Assembly: GCA_965371445.1 (NCBI GenBank)
Contig: CBDUYN010000057.1
Location: 1-52,149 of the forward strand
Source of the DNA: DASWIG01 sp965371445
GTDB lineage: Bacteria > Acidobacteriota > Thermoanaerobaculia > Multivoradales > J023
Direction: 5' to 3'
DNA: 52,149 nt
Shown here one piece after another: positions 1 through 8,376 of this stretch; positions within the stretch are counted from its first letter, which is position 1, and the number at the start of each line of letters is the position of its first letter. The notes under the pieces are model-generated. The model did no database searches. It saw only the letters and a program-made list of their open reading frames with translations, and was not told the origin of the DNA. A program made the position numbers and the translations under genes.

Positions 1-318
1 CGCTTGCGGGAGAAAGACGGCCGGCTGAGCCGGGCGCTCACCGCCTTGACCGTGGCCCGTCGCCTGCGCGACCAGGCGGCCGAGAAGATGCGCGGGGTGC
101 TGATCGCCGGCCGCGATCTGCTCGGCGGTTGCACCCGCGAGTCGGTGGCCTGGACCAGTCGTTACGCGGTAACCGGCGTCCGTCGGCCAGCGCTCGTGGC
201 GGCGATCGGGCGAAACGGTGGCTCCTGGCGTCGTTGCGCGGCGTCGATCACCGCTCCGGAGGGCTGGAACGGCTTTCGCCGTGCTAAGATCAGGTCCAGC
301 GAGCCTCTCGAACCCTGA
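1..318 (+). CDS. Possible 3' end of a gene cut by the window edge
   Basis: An open frame enters from the left edge and ends at the TGA at 316-318. The first ~55 residues (rich in Arg, Leu and Ala, with a helical look) could be the end of a real protein. The remainder is Arg- and Trp-rich and reads like out-of-frame high-GC sequence. No domain is recognised and no other frame in this stretch looks better. The real stop may be a result of decay, or the gene may not be real at all. Confidence 0.22.
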   Translation, partial: RLREKDGRLSRALTALTVARRLRDQAAEKMRGVLIAGRDLLGGCTRESVAWTSRYAVTGVRRPALVAAIGRNGGSWRRCAASITAPEGWNGFRRAKIRSSEPLEP

Positions 319-396
319 CGCCGCCGCCGAGCACGGCGGACGGACGACCGCCGCCACGAGCGGCGGGATCGAACGATGGACGAAGGAGTGACCGGA

Positions 397-1509
397 ATGG
401 GAATCGTCATCTCGCGGTGCCGTATCTTGGTGGTGTCCTTGTGGGTTGGATGGAGCGTCGGCGTAGGTGTCAGCGTGACCGCGCAGCCGCCGGCAGGGGT
501 AAGAGAAGCTCATCCCACCGTCCGCCGGCTGCTGGAGGGCGAAGGTCCCGACGAAGCGTTCGCCGAGATCCTCTCCTGGCCGAAGAATCTGTTCAAAGCA
601 GCTTCTTATTCCCCCCGCGATCAAGAGGTCGTCGACGTCCTCGTCTGCCCGCAGCGTGACGAGCCTCCTCTCTACGCGGTGCTCACGAACCCGATGAGCC
701 TCGACCAACGGATCACGCTCCTGGACGGTGATGGCACCATCGTCCCCTTTTATCCGGACCGTAAGTGGATCCATCACCAGCTCGACGACGTCAATGGCGA
801 CGGCCTGGTCGAGTTGGTGGGCGAGCGACCGATTCGACTGCGGATCGACGGCGAGGTCGTCTACATGGAAGCGCTTTTCGTTCTCCCCGTAACGCGCGAG
901 AACCGAGCTGTGTTGACGGTGCTCTACAACGCCCAACAGCCACCGGAATCGTCGTCTCCCAGATGGTCCTGGCGGCTCAGTGAGACCACGACACCAGGGG
1001 TCCTGGCGATCGAGCTGGGTCCACAGGTTTCCAGAGATGAGCCGATGGACGTACAGGTCACTTACACCTGGTCGGCCGAACGCCAGCGATTCGTCGGTCC
1101 GCTGGGAGACTATGCCATGCCGTTTCTTCTCGTTGAGGGCGAGGAGTCGGAGGAGGTAGAGCTTTTTGCGAGAAAGGCCTATGAGCGCGATCCCAGGAAT
1201 CTGCGGACGAGCTCGGAGGGTCTTTTTCACGTCAGTGGGGACGTTCGACCGCCGAGGAAGATCATGGCTCCTCAACCTCATTATACCGTGAAGGCTCGAA
1301 AAAAACGAATCCAGGGGGTCGTGATCGTTCAGACGGTGATCGACAAAGAGGGCAACGTGACGGACGTCAAAGTCTTGAAGGGCCTCCCCCATGGCTTGAC
1401 GGAGACGGCCGTCGAGGCGATCTCGAGATGGAAGTTCGAACCTGCTACCTTCAACGGTGAACCGGTGAACGTGTATTACAACCTGACGGTCAACTTCCGC
1501 CTGGAATAG
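397..1509 (+). CDS. TonB C-terminal domain (energy-transducer-like) protein, secreted
   Basis: The ATG at 397 is chosen over the in-frame ATG at 376 because AAGGAG (383-388) sits 8 nt ahead of it. The protein is 370 aa. Residues 1-30 form a signal peptide or membrane anchor with a hydrophobic core, followed by ~250 residues of unassigned periplasmic sequence. The last ~85 residues are a TonB C-terminal domain: they show PHYTVKARKKRIQGVVIVQ, then IDKEGNVTDVKVLKGLPHGL, then the WKFEPATFNGEPV signature. In the family this domain contacts the TonB box of outer-membrane receptors, or acts as a stand-alone beta-sheet module. There is no proline-rich spacer and no ExbB/ExbD gene nearby, so a classical energy-coupling role is uncertain. 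It stands alone as a transcription unit. Confidence 0.85.
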   Translation: MGIVISRCRILVVSLWVGWSVGVGVSVTAQPPAGVREAHPTVRRLLEGEGPDEAFAEILSWPKNLFKAASYSPRDQEVVDVLVCPQRDEPPLYAVLTNPMSLDQRITLLDGDGTIVPFYPDRKWIHHQLDDVNGDGLVELVGERPIRLRIDGEVVYMEALFVLPVTRENRAVLTVLYNAQQPPESSSPRWSWRLSETTTPGVLAIELGPQVSRDEPMDVQVTYTWSAERQRFVGPLGDYAMPFLLVEGEESEEVELFARKAYERDPRNLRTSSEGLFHVSGDVRPPRKIMAPQPHYTVKARKKRIQGVVIVQTVIDKEGNVTDVKVLKGLPHGLTETAVEAISRWKFEPATFNGEPVNVYYNLTVNFRLE

Positions 1510-1569
1510 CCGTCCGCAGGCCGTCCGCTGCATCGGCTTGCTAGGCGGCTGACCATAAGGCACAGCGGC

Positions 1570-2061
1570 CTAGGACTTGAGCCAGGCACCAAGCAAGATC
1601 CCTACTATTGTGGTGATTGCCGGAATGATCACAGGTATCCACCAGCGAGCATGCCTTGCGCGCTCGATAGCCGTGGCGTGAAGCTTCACTGCCGTGCTCA
1701 TCAAGGTCTCTATCTGCTCGGGCGTCAGCGGTGGTCGCGTCAATCGGTCGCGCTGCTCCGTCGATGCGGTCTTCAGGTCGTCGGATGACAGGCTCCGACC
1801 CAATTCTGGGTCGTAGTCTCGGTCGAGAGCCCATCGCCAGCGCATTGCCGCCCATACTTTACCGTCCTTGTCGCCGAGCCGGAAGAACTCAGGATGTTCC
1901 ATAAACACCTGTCGCCAGCCGCCCGCGGTGCACGGCTCGCCGAGCTGCTTCTCCCACTTATCGAGGCCCCGACTGGCATACTTGTCGTAAGCGCTGAGCA
2001 CGGGGATTGCTCCAATGATGTCTGCGAGGCGGCCCTCGATGAGGTATGGCGAACGGGTCAT
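1570..2061 (-). CDS. Hypothetical protein with C-terminal membrane anchor
   Basis: The product is 163 aa starting MTRSPYLIEGRLADIIGAI. This ATG is preferred to the ORF's longer limit (2127) because homologous-looking proteins begin at this MTRSPYL block and a purine-rich AGAGAAG precedes it. The N-terminal ~75 residues look like a compact globular domain (GGWRQVFMEHPEFFRL, WAAMRWRWAL), typical of small proteins that sense or bind a partner. A conserved-looking linker follows (LTPEQIETLMSTAVKLH). The C-terminus is a single hydrophobic segment, WWIPVIIPAITTIVGILLGA, ending in WLKS, which suggests a tail-anchored inner-membrane protein with its N-terminus in the cytoplasm. From memory, this architecture recurs as a hypothetical family of unknown function. 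It is monocistronic. Confidence 0.7.
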   Translation of the reverse strand: MTRSPYLIEGRLADIIGAIPVLSAYDKYASRGLDKWEKQLGEPCTAGGWRQVFMEHPEFFRLGDKDGKVWAAMRWRWALDRDYDPELGRSLSSDDLKTASTEQRDRLTRPPLTPEQIETLMSTAVKLHATAIERARHARWWIPVIIPAITTIVGILLGAWLKS

Positions 2062-2092
2062 AGTGCTTCTCTGCTCTGGCTTCGCCCGGCAA

Positions 2093-2114
2093 ATGCGGCG
2101 CTGCCGCGCCGCAT
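2093..2114. promoter_or_regulatory. Perfect 8-bp stem hairpin upstream of the tail-anchored gene
   Basis: ATGCGGCG (2093-2100) and CGCCGCAT (2107-2114) are perfect inverted repeats around a 6-nt loop. The hairpin lies ~32 nt upstream of the start at 2061 on the minus strand. No T-run follows it on either strand, so a simple intrinsic terminator is unlikely. It could be an operator or a 5'-UTR structure. Confidence 0.35.
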
Positions 2115-2157
2115 AACAGGAAAGCACGCTGCCGCCGGACCGCAGCCGGTCGCCACC

Positions 2158-2232
2158 GGTTCGCCGGCCGCCGGATCGCCGGCCGCCGGATCGCCGGCCG
2201 CCGGATCGCCGGCCGCCGGTTCGCCGGCCGTC
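2158..2232. repeat. Five tandem copies of a 15-bp unit
   Basis: The unit is GGATCGCCGGCCGCC. Copies start at 2158, 2173, 2188, 2203 and 2218; the first and last begin GGTTC and the last ends GTC. The 15-bp length keeps any frame open (GSPAA on the plus strand, GDPAA on the minus strand). It behaves like a minisatellite and its copy number may vary between strains. Confidence 0.85.
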
Positions 2233-2474
2233 GAGCCCATCGTCGACGAGTTTGCATCCATAGCCCGCTCAGAGTACTTGATCCCGAGCTCGGAAGCAAG
2301 CTCTTCGCGGCCCCACGCCGCCGGCAGGCTTGGACGCCGGTGCTCCCGGCAAAGGACCGATCTGACGAAGAGCTGGCGGGACACCGGCGGGTTCAGCCCC
2401 CTGTCCGTCCGTCGAGGGGGGCTCGCTCGGATGGGCTCAAAGATCTGACTTCCTAACTCGGGACGCGTAGCGCT

Positions 2475-3638
2475 CTACAACGGTTCCAGGTCGGTCCATA
2501 TCTTCTTCAAGGCCACTGCCCGAATCTTCTCCGCGAGCGGAAAGGACTCGTCGCCGGCGTGGACGACGTCGATGCGTTCGAGCTTCAGGTCCTGGAGCGC
2601 GATGTGCATCGAGCGGGTGACGCGTGGTGCGACCGTTCGTTTGAGCTCAAATCCCAGGCGCCGGATCCCACGGACCACCACGAGGTCGATCTCCGCACCG
2701 TTGTGCGTCCCCCAGAAGAAGGTCTCTTCGCGGCGGGCGCCAAGGCGGGCCACGACGTTCTCGATGGCGAATCCCTCCCAGGAGGCCCCCAGGCGGGGAT
2801 GGCCCAGGAGAACCTCTCGGCCCTCGATCGCGAGAAGCGTGTGGAGCAGCCCGCTGTCGGTCAGGTAGATTTTGGGGGCCTTGACCTGCCGCTTCCTCAG
2901 GTTCTCGTGCCAGGGCTGGAGCCGCCGCACGGCAAAAGTCGAGGTGAAGATCTCCAGGTAGCGGCGCACGGTCGCCTCGGAGACGGCCAGGGACCGGGCG
3001 AGCTCGGAAGCGCGCCAGGTCTGGCCGTGGGTGTGTGCCAGCATCGTCCAGAAACGGCGCATGGTGTCGGACGGCAGGCGTTTGCCGCCGAGCTCCGGCA
3101 GGTCGCGCTCGAGAAAGGTCCGCACGAAGTCGCGCCGCCACTGGGCGCTGGCTGCGGCCGACTCGGCGAGGAACGATCGTGGGAAGGAGCCCCGCAGCCA
3201 GAGAGTCTCGAGGTGCTCGGCACCGACCTCGTCGAGATCGAAGCCGTCGAGCTCATAGTAGGCGATGCGGCCGGCGAGGGACTCGGAGCTTTGCCGCAGC
3301 AGGTCCGGCGAGGCGCTTCCCAAGACCAGGAAACGGGCCGGTGACCGCGGTCGATCGACGAGCACCCGGAGCACCGGGAAGATCTCCGGCCGGCGCTGGA
3401 TCTCGTCGAGAAGGATCAATCCCGCCAAATCCTTGAGGGCGAGCATCGCGTCGTCGAGGCGCGCCAGATGCACCGGATTCTCCAGGTCGAAGTGGACGAT
3501 CGCCTCGTCGTCGCGGCGCCGGGCCAACTCCAGCGCCAGCGTCGTCTTTCCCACCTGCCGGGCTCCCACGATCGCCACGACCGGATTGTGGCGGAGGAGC
3601 TCCTCGAGCTGGCGGAGATGACGTCCTCGTTCGATCAC
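2475..3638 (-). CDS. AAA ATPase with DUF4143 domain
   Basis: This 387-aa protein has the standard order of the AAA_14/DUF4143 family. The P-loop is GARQVGKT at about residues 24-31 and Walker B is LILLDEIQ at about 74-81. The sensor-like LVLGSASPDLL and GRIAYYELDGFDLDEVG precede a winged-helix-like segment (ASELARSLAVSEATVRRYLEIF). The C-terminal DUF4143 nuclease-like fold contains WEGFAIENVV, the NGAEIDLVV motif and GFELKRT, the E..D..xK pattern of PD-(D/E)XK-type domains. The family is widespread, often mobile, and has no established substrate. The start is GTG (3638-3636) with only a weak Shine-Dalgarno. It sits 11 nt from a large inverted repeat that probably binds a repressor or the protein itself. 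Confidence 0.9.
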   Translation of the reverse strand: MIERGRHLRQLEELLRHNPVVAIVGARQVGKTTLALELARRRDDEAIVHFDLENPVHLARLDDAMLALKDLAGLILLDEIQRRPEIFPVLRVLVDRPRSPARFLVLGSASPDLLRQSSESLAGRIAYYELDGFDLDEVGAEHLETLWLRGSFPRSFLAESAAASAQWRRDFVRTFLERDLPELGGKRLPSDTMRRFWTMLAHTHGQTWRASELARSLAVSEATVRRYLEIFTSTFAVRRLQPWHENLRKRQVKAPKIYLTDSGLLHTLLAIEGREVLLGHPRLGASWEGFAIENVVARLGARREETFFWGTHNGAEIDLVVVRGIRRLGFELKRTVAPRVTRSMHIALQDLKLERIDVVHAGDESFPLAEKIRAVALKKIWTDLEPL

Positions 3639-3649
3639 GGGATGATTTT

Positions 3650-3688
3650 ACCATGAAAATCCAACACTTCGTGACGGATTTTCATGGT
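3650..3688. promoter_or_regulatory. 13-13-13 inverted repeat, likely operator of the ATPase gene
   Basis: ACCATGAAAATCC (3650-3662) and GGATTTTCATGGT (3676-3688) are perfect 13-bp inverted repeats separated by exactly 13 bp. The arms are AT-rich in a GC-rich region and begin 11 nt upstream of the ATPase GTG. The spacing of arm centres (26 bp, about 2.5 turns) would suit a dimeric DNA-binding protein. A cruciform or 5'-UTR hairpin is the alternative. Confidence 0.6.
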
Positions 3689-3783
3689 TGTAGGCGCTTT
3701 TCAGCCCCAGGTGGTGTCAGCGTCGCGATCCGCCGGACGGCCCTCTCCCGACGGCGTGCAGCCTATGCCCTACAGGCACCTAG

Positions 3784-4209
3784 CTAGTCGTCGCCGCGCA
3801 ACGGCTCCGCCTGGACGGTCTTGAATCGTCCGAGGGTGACCTTGCCGGGCGCGAAGCCCCGGGGCTTTCGCACCTCGGAGCAGCGCGTCACGTGGACGGC
3901 CACCCGACCGCCCTTGCGTGCCTTCGAGTAGCCGGCGGCGAGCGAGGCGGCGTAGCGTTGGGTCTCGCGCGGCAGCCGGTCGAGGCCGTCGGGGTTGCGC
4001 ACCACGACATGCGACCCGGAACCCGAGGCGATGTGGAACCAGAAGTCGCGCGGCGCGGCGAGCTTGACGCTCAAGACGTCGTTGTCGGCGGCGCTCTTGC
4101 CGACCAGAACCGTCATGCCGTCGGGCGAGACGAAACGCCGCGCCACCGACCGGCCTTGCCAGAGGCCGGCGTCGGGATCGGGGGGCGGAGGGGGCCCGGA
4201 ACGTGCCAT
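3784..4209 (-). CDS. NFACT RNA-binding (NFACT-R/DUF814) domain protein
   Basis: This 141-aa protein is a stand-alone NFACT-R domain, the C-terminal module of RqcH/FbpA/NEMF proteins that bind tRNA and the large ribosomal subunit during rescue of stalled ribosomes. The signature runs SPDGMTVLVGKSAADNDVLS, then DFWFHIASGSGSHVVVRNP, then ETQRYAASLAAGYSKAR and VHVTRCSEVRKPRGFAPGKV. The N-terminal NFACT-N and coiled-coil arms of full-length RqcH are absent, so it is a short form. A proline-rich N-terminal tail (PPPPPDPD) precedes the domain. It diverges from the tricorn protease gene, and the two share a 72-bp promoter region. Confidence 0.85.
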   Translation of the reverse strand: MARSGPPPPPDPDAGLWQGRSVARRFVSPDGMTVLVGKSAADNDVLSVKLAAPRDFWFHIASGSGSHVVVRNPDGLDRLPRETQRYAASLAAGYSKARKGGRVAVHVTRCSEVRKPRGFAPGKVTLGRFKTVQAEPLRGDD

Positions 4210-4231
4210 GACGAACCGACTCTATCGCGCA

Positions 4232-4253
4232 TGTTAGGCTCCCTCGCCTAACA
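4232..4253. promoter_or_regulatory. 8-bp perfect inverted repeat in divergent promoter region
   Basis: TGTTAGGC (4232-4239) and GCCTAACA (4246-4253) flank a 6-bp spacer. The site lies 22 bp upstream of the NFACT-R start and 28 bp upstream of the tricorn protease start. It could be an operator for one or both genes. Confidence 0.45.
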
Positions 4254-4281
4254 CGTCCGACCCCTCTGGAGACGATTGTCG

Positions 4282-7200
4282 ATGAAACGCCATTTCCTTC
4301 TTTCTCTAGTCCTCCTGGCAGCTCCGGCGCTCGTTTCGGCCGCGGCCAACGAAGGCTACTACCGTTTCCCCACGATCCGCGGCAACACGATCGTCTTCAC
4401 CGCCGAGGGCGACCTCTGGAAAGTCGGCGCCGAGGGCGGCCTGGCGCAGCGGCTCACCTCCCACCCCGGCCTGGAGGCCCACGCCGCCCTCTCGGACGAC
4501 GGTACCCGCGTCGCCTTTTCCGCCGACTACGAGGGACCGACCGAGGTCTACGCCATGCCCGTCGACGGTGGGCTTCCCGAACGTCTCACCTGGGACGGCG
4601 ACGGCGCCCGCGTCATCGGCTGGGCCGGAGGAGAAGTCCTCTACGCCACCCGCCATTTCTCGACCCTGCCTGACGCGCAGCTCGTCTCGATCGACCCGGC
4701 GAGTCGTAGGCGGCGCGTCCTTCCCCTCGACAAAGCCGCGGAGGGTGTCTACGACGCGCCAGGCGAAACGCTTTTCTTCACCCGCTTCGGCCGCCAGAGC
4801 AGTAAGACCAAGCGCTACAAGGGCGGCACCGCCCAGAGCCTCTGGCGCTTCACCGAGGGCGGCGAGGAGGCCGTGGCGCTGACCGCCGACTATCCTGGGA
4901 CGAGCCACCAGCCCATGTTCCACGACGGCCGCGTCTACTTCGTGAGCGACCGCGACGGCACCATGAACGTCTTCTCCATGGCGCCGACGGGCGAGGACGT
5001 CCGCCAGCACACCCACCACGCCGGCTGGGACGTCAAGGACCCCGACCTCGGCGATGGACGGATCGTCTACCAGCTGGGCGCCGGCCTCCACGTCCTCGAC
5101 CTGGCGAGCGGCGAGGACCGCGAGCTCGATGTCCGCCTCGCCTCCGACTTCGACCAGACACGCGAGAAGTGGGTCGAGGAGCCCATGGACTACCTCACCG
5201 CGGCCCACCTGTCCCCGGACGGTGACCGGGTCGTCCTGACCGCCCGCGGCCAGGTCTTCGTCGCCCCGGTCGAGGACGGGCGCTTCGTTCGGGCGACGCG
5301 CGACGAGTACCGTCACCGCAGCGCCCGCTTCCTGTCCGGCGGCGAGGACCTTCTCGCTCTCTCCGACCAAAGCGGCGAGGTCGAGCTCTGGCGCCTCGAC
5401 GCCCGCGGCCTCAAGGAGGCGGAGCAGATCACGACCGAGGGCGACGTCCTGCGCTTCGACGCATTCCCGTCGCCTGACGGCAAGCGAGCCGCCTACATTG
5501 AAAAAGACGACGAGCTCTGGCTCGCCGACCTCGCGACCGGCGAGCGGACGCAGGTGGCCGTCTCGCCGCTTTTCGGCTTTCGCGGCCTCAGTTGGTCCCC
5601 CGACAGCCGCTGGATCGCCTTTGCCATGACGGGCGAGAACCAGATGGCGCGACTCTTCCTCTACCGCGTCGAAGGCGGTGAGACGGCAGCCGTGACCTCC
5701 GACCGCTTCAACAGCTTCAGCCCGGCCTGGAGCGGCGACGGACGCTTCCTCTACTTCCTCTCAGAGCGCCACCTCGTCTCCTTGAGCCGGCACCCCTGGG
5801 GGACCTACCAGCCTCTACCCCTCCTCGACTCCATGGTCAAGCTCTACGAGGTGGCCGCAAAAAGCGGCGAGCGTTCCCCCTTCGCTCCCGGTAACGAGCT
5901 CGTCGGCTCGGACGACGAGAAAGAAGAGGAAATGAAGGACGACGACGAGGGCTCCGGTAAGAGGAAGGGTAAGAAGAAGGGCAAGAAAGACGCCAAAGGC
6001 GACGAGGACGACGACGCAAAAGACGACGAGGTCCCCACCGTCGAGATCGACCTCGAGGGCATCGAGACGCGCCTCGTCGAGGTGCCGGTGCCGCCGGGCA
6101 ACTACACCGACCTGGGTGCCAACGAGGGTGAGCTTTATTGGATCTCGACCGAGACGGCGGCGAGGAAGGGGTCGCTTCAGGCGATCGAACGAAAGCGCAA
6201 GGCCGAAGTCGTCACGCTCCTCGAGGGCGTCGAGAGCTACGAGCTCTCCGCTTCCGGCAAGAAGCTCCTGGTGCGCAAGGACGACGCGCTCCACGTCGTC
6301 GACGCCAAGGCGTCCGAGTTGGGCGACCTCGGCAAGAGCCGTGTGGCACTCGACGCCTGGACGCTCTCGATCGATCCACGGCGCGAGTGGCGGCAGATGT
6401 TCGTCGATGCCTGGCGCCTCCAGCGCGACTACTTCTACGACCCCGGGATGCACGGCGTCGACTGGCCGGCGGTACTGGAGAAGTATCTCCCCTTGGTCGA
6501 CCGGGTGCGCAACCGCGGGGAGCTCTCGGATCTTTTCGGCGAGATGATCGGCGAGCTCTCGGCGCTCCACGAGTACGTTCGCGGCGGCGATCATCGCGAG
6601 GGCAAGGACCGGGTCCGCCCAGGTTCGCTGGGGGCCATACTGGAGCGCGACGAAGAGGCCGGGGGTTACCGGGTGGCCTACGTCTACCCGAGCGACCCCG
6701 ACATGCCCGCAGAACGCGCGCCGCTCGAGCGGCCGGGCGTCGAAGTCGCCGAGGGCGAGGTGATCGTCGCCATCAACGGCGTCGAGACGCTTTCCCTCGG
6801 CGATCCCGGCATCCTGCTGCGTCACCAGGCCGGGCGCCAGGTCCTACTCCAGGTGAAGGGAGAGGACGGCGTGGAGCGTGAGGTGATCGTCGAGCCGATC
6901 GATCCGAGAGGCGCCGCGGAGCTGCGTTACGACGCCTGGGAGCTCGAGCGCCGCCAGATCGTCGAGGCGGAAAGCGGCGGCGAAATCGGCTACGTCCACA
7001 TGCGGGCCATGGGAGGCGGGAGCTACACCGAGTGGGCACGTCATTACTTCCCGGTCTTCAACCGCCGAGGCCTCATCATCGACATGCGCCACAACCGCGG
7101 CGGCAACATCGACAGCTGGATCCTGGGGACGCTCGTACGCCGTCCCTGGATGTGGTGGAAGGCGCGGACAGGCGTCCCCTATCCCAACATGCAGCTCTCC

Positions 7201-7608
7201 TTCAACGGTCACATGGTGGTGCTCTGCGACGAGCGGACGGCTTCGGACGGCGAGGCCTTCACCGAGGGCTTCCGCCGCCTCGGCCTCGGCAAGGTGATCG
7301 GCACGCGGACCTGGGGCGGCGAGATCTGGCTGACGTCGTCGAACGTCCTGGTCGACCGCGGGATCGCGACGGCGGCGGAGTTCGGCGTCTACGGCCCGGA
7401 GGGCGAATGGCTGATCGAAGGGCACGGAGTGGAGCCCGACGTCGTCGTCGACAACTTGCCGCACGAAACCTACAACGGCCGCGACGCGCAGCTCGAGGCG
7501 GCGATAAAACATCTGTTGGAGAGGATCCGCGAAGATCCACCGGCGATTCCGGACCCACCGGCCTATCCGGACAAGTCGTCTTCGGCGACCTACCCGCCCA
7601 GCCCATGA
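4282..7608 (+). CDS. Tricorn-type S41 protease, exported
   Basis: The start is ATG 4282, with GGAG at 4268-4271; the TTG at 4276 is too close to it. The protein is 1108 aa and begins with a signal peptide (MKRHFLLSLVLLAAPALVSA). It then has two WD40/PD40-like beta-propellers (FTAEGDLWKVGAEGG, VYFVSDRDGTMNVF, LSWSPDSRWIAFAM, PAWSGDGRFLYFLSERH). A C1/PDZ segment follows (SLGAILERDEEAGGYRVAYV, EVIVAINGV), and the S41 catalytic domain shows IIDMRHNRGGNID, CDERTASDGEAF and GTRTWGGE. The likely nucleophile is Ser at about residue 988 in TASDGE, and the likely base is His at about 763 in SALHEYV, as in archaeal tricorn. The family degrades oligopeptides. A highly charged Asp/Lys/Glu linker (bases ~5910-6040) interrupts the propellers. 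It is coupled to the downstream methyltransferase by an ATGA overlap. Confidence 0.92.
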   Translation: MKRHFLLSLVLLAAPALVSAAANEGYYRFPTIRGNTIVFTAEGDLWKVGAEGGLAQRLTSHPGLEAHAALSDDGTRVAFSADYEGPTEVYAMPVDGGLPERLTWDGDGARVIGWAGGEVLYATRHFSTLPDAQLVSIDPASRRRRVLPLDKAAEGVYDAPGETLFFTRFGRQSSKTKRYKGGTAQSLWRFTEGGEEAVALTADYPGTSHQPMFHDGRVYFVSDRDGTMNVFSMAPTGEDVRQHTHHAGWDVKDPDLGDGRIVYQLGAGLHVLDLASGEDRELDVRLASDFDQTREKWVEEPMDYLTAAHLSPDGDRVVLTARGQVFVAPVEDGRFVRATRDEYRHRSARFLSGGEDLLALSDQSGEVELWRLDARGLKEAEQITTEGDVLRFDAFPSPDGKRAAYIEKDDELWLADLATGERTQVAVSPLFGFRGLSWSPDSRWIAFAMTGENQMARLFLYRVEGGETAAVTSDRFNSFSPAWSGDGRFLYFLSERHLVSLSRHPWGTYQPLPLLDSMVKLYEVAAKSGERSPFAPGNELVGSDDEKEEEMKDDDEGSGKRKGKKKGKKDAKGDEDDDAKDDEVPTVEIDLEGIETRLVEVPVPPGNYTDLGANEGELYWISTETAARKGSLQAIERKRKAEVVTLLEGVESYELSASGKKLLVRKDDALHVVDAKASELGDLGKSRVALDAWTLSIDPRREWRQMFVDAWRLQRDYFYDPGMHGVDWPAVLEKYLPLVDRVRNRGELSDLFGEMIGELSALHEYVRGGDHREGKDRVRPGSLGAILERDEEAGGYRVAYVYPSDPDMPAERAPLERPGVEVAEGEVIVAINGVETLSLGDPGILLRHQAGRQVLLQVKGEDGVEREVIVEPIDPRGAAELRYDAWELERRQIVEAESGGEIGYVHMRAMGGGSYTEWARHYFPVFNRRGLIIDMRHNRGGNIDSWILGTLVRRPWMWWKARTGVPYPNMQLSFNGHMVVLCDERTASDGEAFTEGFRRLGLGKVIGTRTWGGEIWLTSSNVLVDRGIATAAEFGVYGPEGEWLIEGHGVEPDVVVDNLPHETYNGRDAQLEAAIKHLLERIREDPPAIPDPPAYPDKSSSATYPPSP

Positions 7609-8315
7609 TTCCTTTAGAAGCCCTTGGACGCGTCACCACCCCCGACGGCAAGGAGCTCGTGCTCTACCACCGCGACGGGGTCTTCCACATCCGCGTCGAC
7701 GGCATGGAGCTGATGTCGAGCCGTGCCCACGGCTCGGAGGAGACGCTGGCGGAGCTCGCCTGTGGAGCGCTTCGAGGACGACGTCAAGGCCAGCAACGTA
7801 CGCGCGTCCTGGTCGGTGGGCTGGGGCTGGGCTACACCCTCCGCGCGGCGCTCGACCAGCTGCCGAGAGGTGCCGTCGTCGAGGTGGTCGAGGTCTTCGC
7901 GGCGGTCGTCGAATGGAACCGCGGACCGCTGGCACCTCTTGCCAGGCAACCGCTTGAGGATCGCCGGGTCCGGGTGGTCGTAGGCGACCTGGCCGACCAC
8001 CTGGCGGCGACGGAGCCGGCCTACGACGCGATCCTCCTCGACGTCGACAACGGACCCGAGGCGCTGACTCTGGTGTCGAACGCCGGGCTCTATTCCCCGG
8101 CCGGGCTCGCCGCGATCCGGCGGCGTTTGACACCGGTTGGGACGCTCGCCGTGTGGTCGGCCTCGCCGAGCCCGCGTTTCGAAAAGCAGCTGCGCCGGGC
8201 CGGATTCACCGTGACGACGGAGACGGTCGCCGCCCGCCGCCAGGCGCGGGGTCCGCGGCACACGATCTACCTCGCCCGGCCGCGGGAGCTTCCGCCGAGA
8301 CGCCGGCCTTCGTAG
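7605..8315 (+). CDS. Spermidine-synthase-like SAM-dependent methyltransferase
   Basis: The ATG at 7605 overlaps the tricorn stop (ATGA), so the two are co-translated. The 236-aa protein has an N-terminal beta hairpin region (LVLYHRDGVFHIRVDGMELMSS) and the Rossmann motif RVLVGGLGLGYTLRAAL. VVEVVEVFAAVVEWN supplies the ribose-binding acidic end of strand 2, and YDAILLDVDNGPEALT the strand-4 region. This is the SpeE/PABS fold. Many annotated relatives have no proven polyamine activity, and without the complete set of gatekeeping residues the substrate cannot be assigned. The C-terminus ends in a basic tail (ARPRELPPRRRPS) about 60 bp before the CRISPR array. Confidence 0.8.
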   Translation: MIPLEALGRVTTPDGKELVLYHRDGVFHIRVDGMELMSSRAHGSEETLAELACGALRGRRQGQQRTRVLVGGLGLGYTLRAALDQLPRGAVVEVVEVFAAVVEWNRGPLAPLARQPLEDRRVRVVVGDLADHLAATEPAYDAILLDVDNGPEALTLVSNAGLYSPAGLAAIRRRLTPVGTLAVWSASPSPRFEKQLRRAGFTVTTETVAARRQARGPRHTIYLARPRELPPRRRPS

Positions 8316-8376
8316 GGCAGGACAGCCCGGGCGACTCTTCGAGCCGAACGCGACCTCGGCCGCCAGAGCGTCTTCC

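Larger units (their letters stand above)
2062..2474. other. Gene-poor spacer with tandem repeats
   Basis: These 413 bases lie between the tail-anchored hypothetical and the AAA ATPase. They are open in several frames only because of the GC-rich 15-bp tandem repeat at 2158-2232. The flanking sequence does not give a recognisable protein in any frame. A minus-strand frame from 2384 starts plausibly but dissolves into GDPAA repeats, so it may be the relic of a gene. Confidence 0.4.

Noticed and set aside
4232..4253. Integron attC site
   Set aside because: The TGTTAGGC/GCCTAACA arms resemble attC core sites, but there is no second pair of arms, no cassette structure and no integrase.
4306..5370. 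Minus-strand frame opposite the tricorn gene
   Set aside because: It is an antisense shadow with no motif, while the plus strand has signal peptide and propeller blades.
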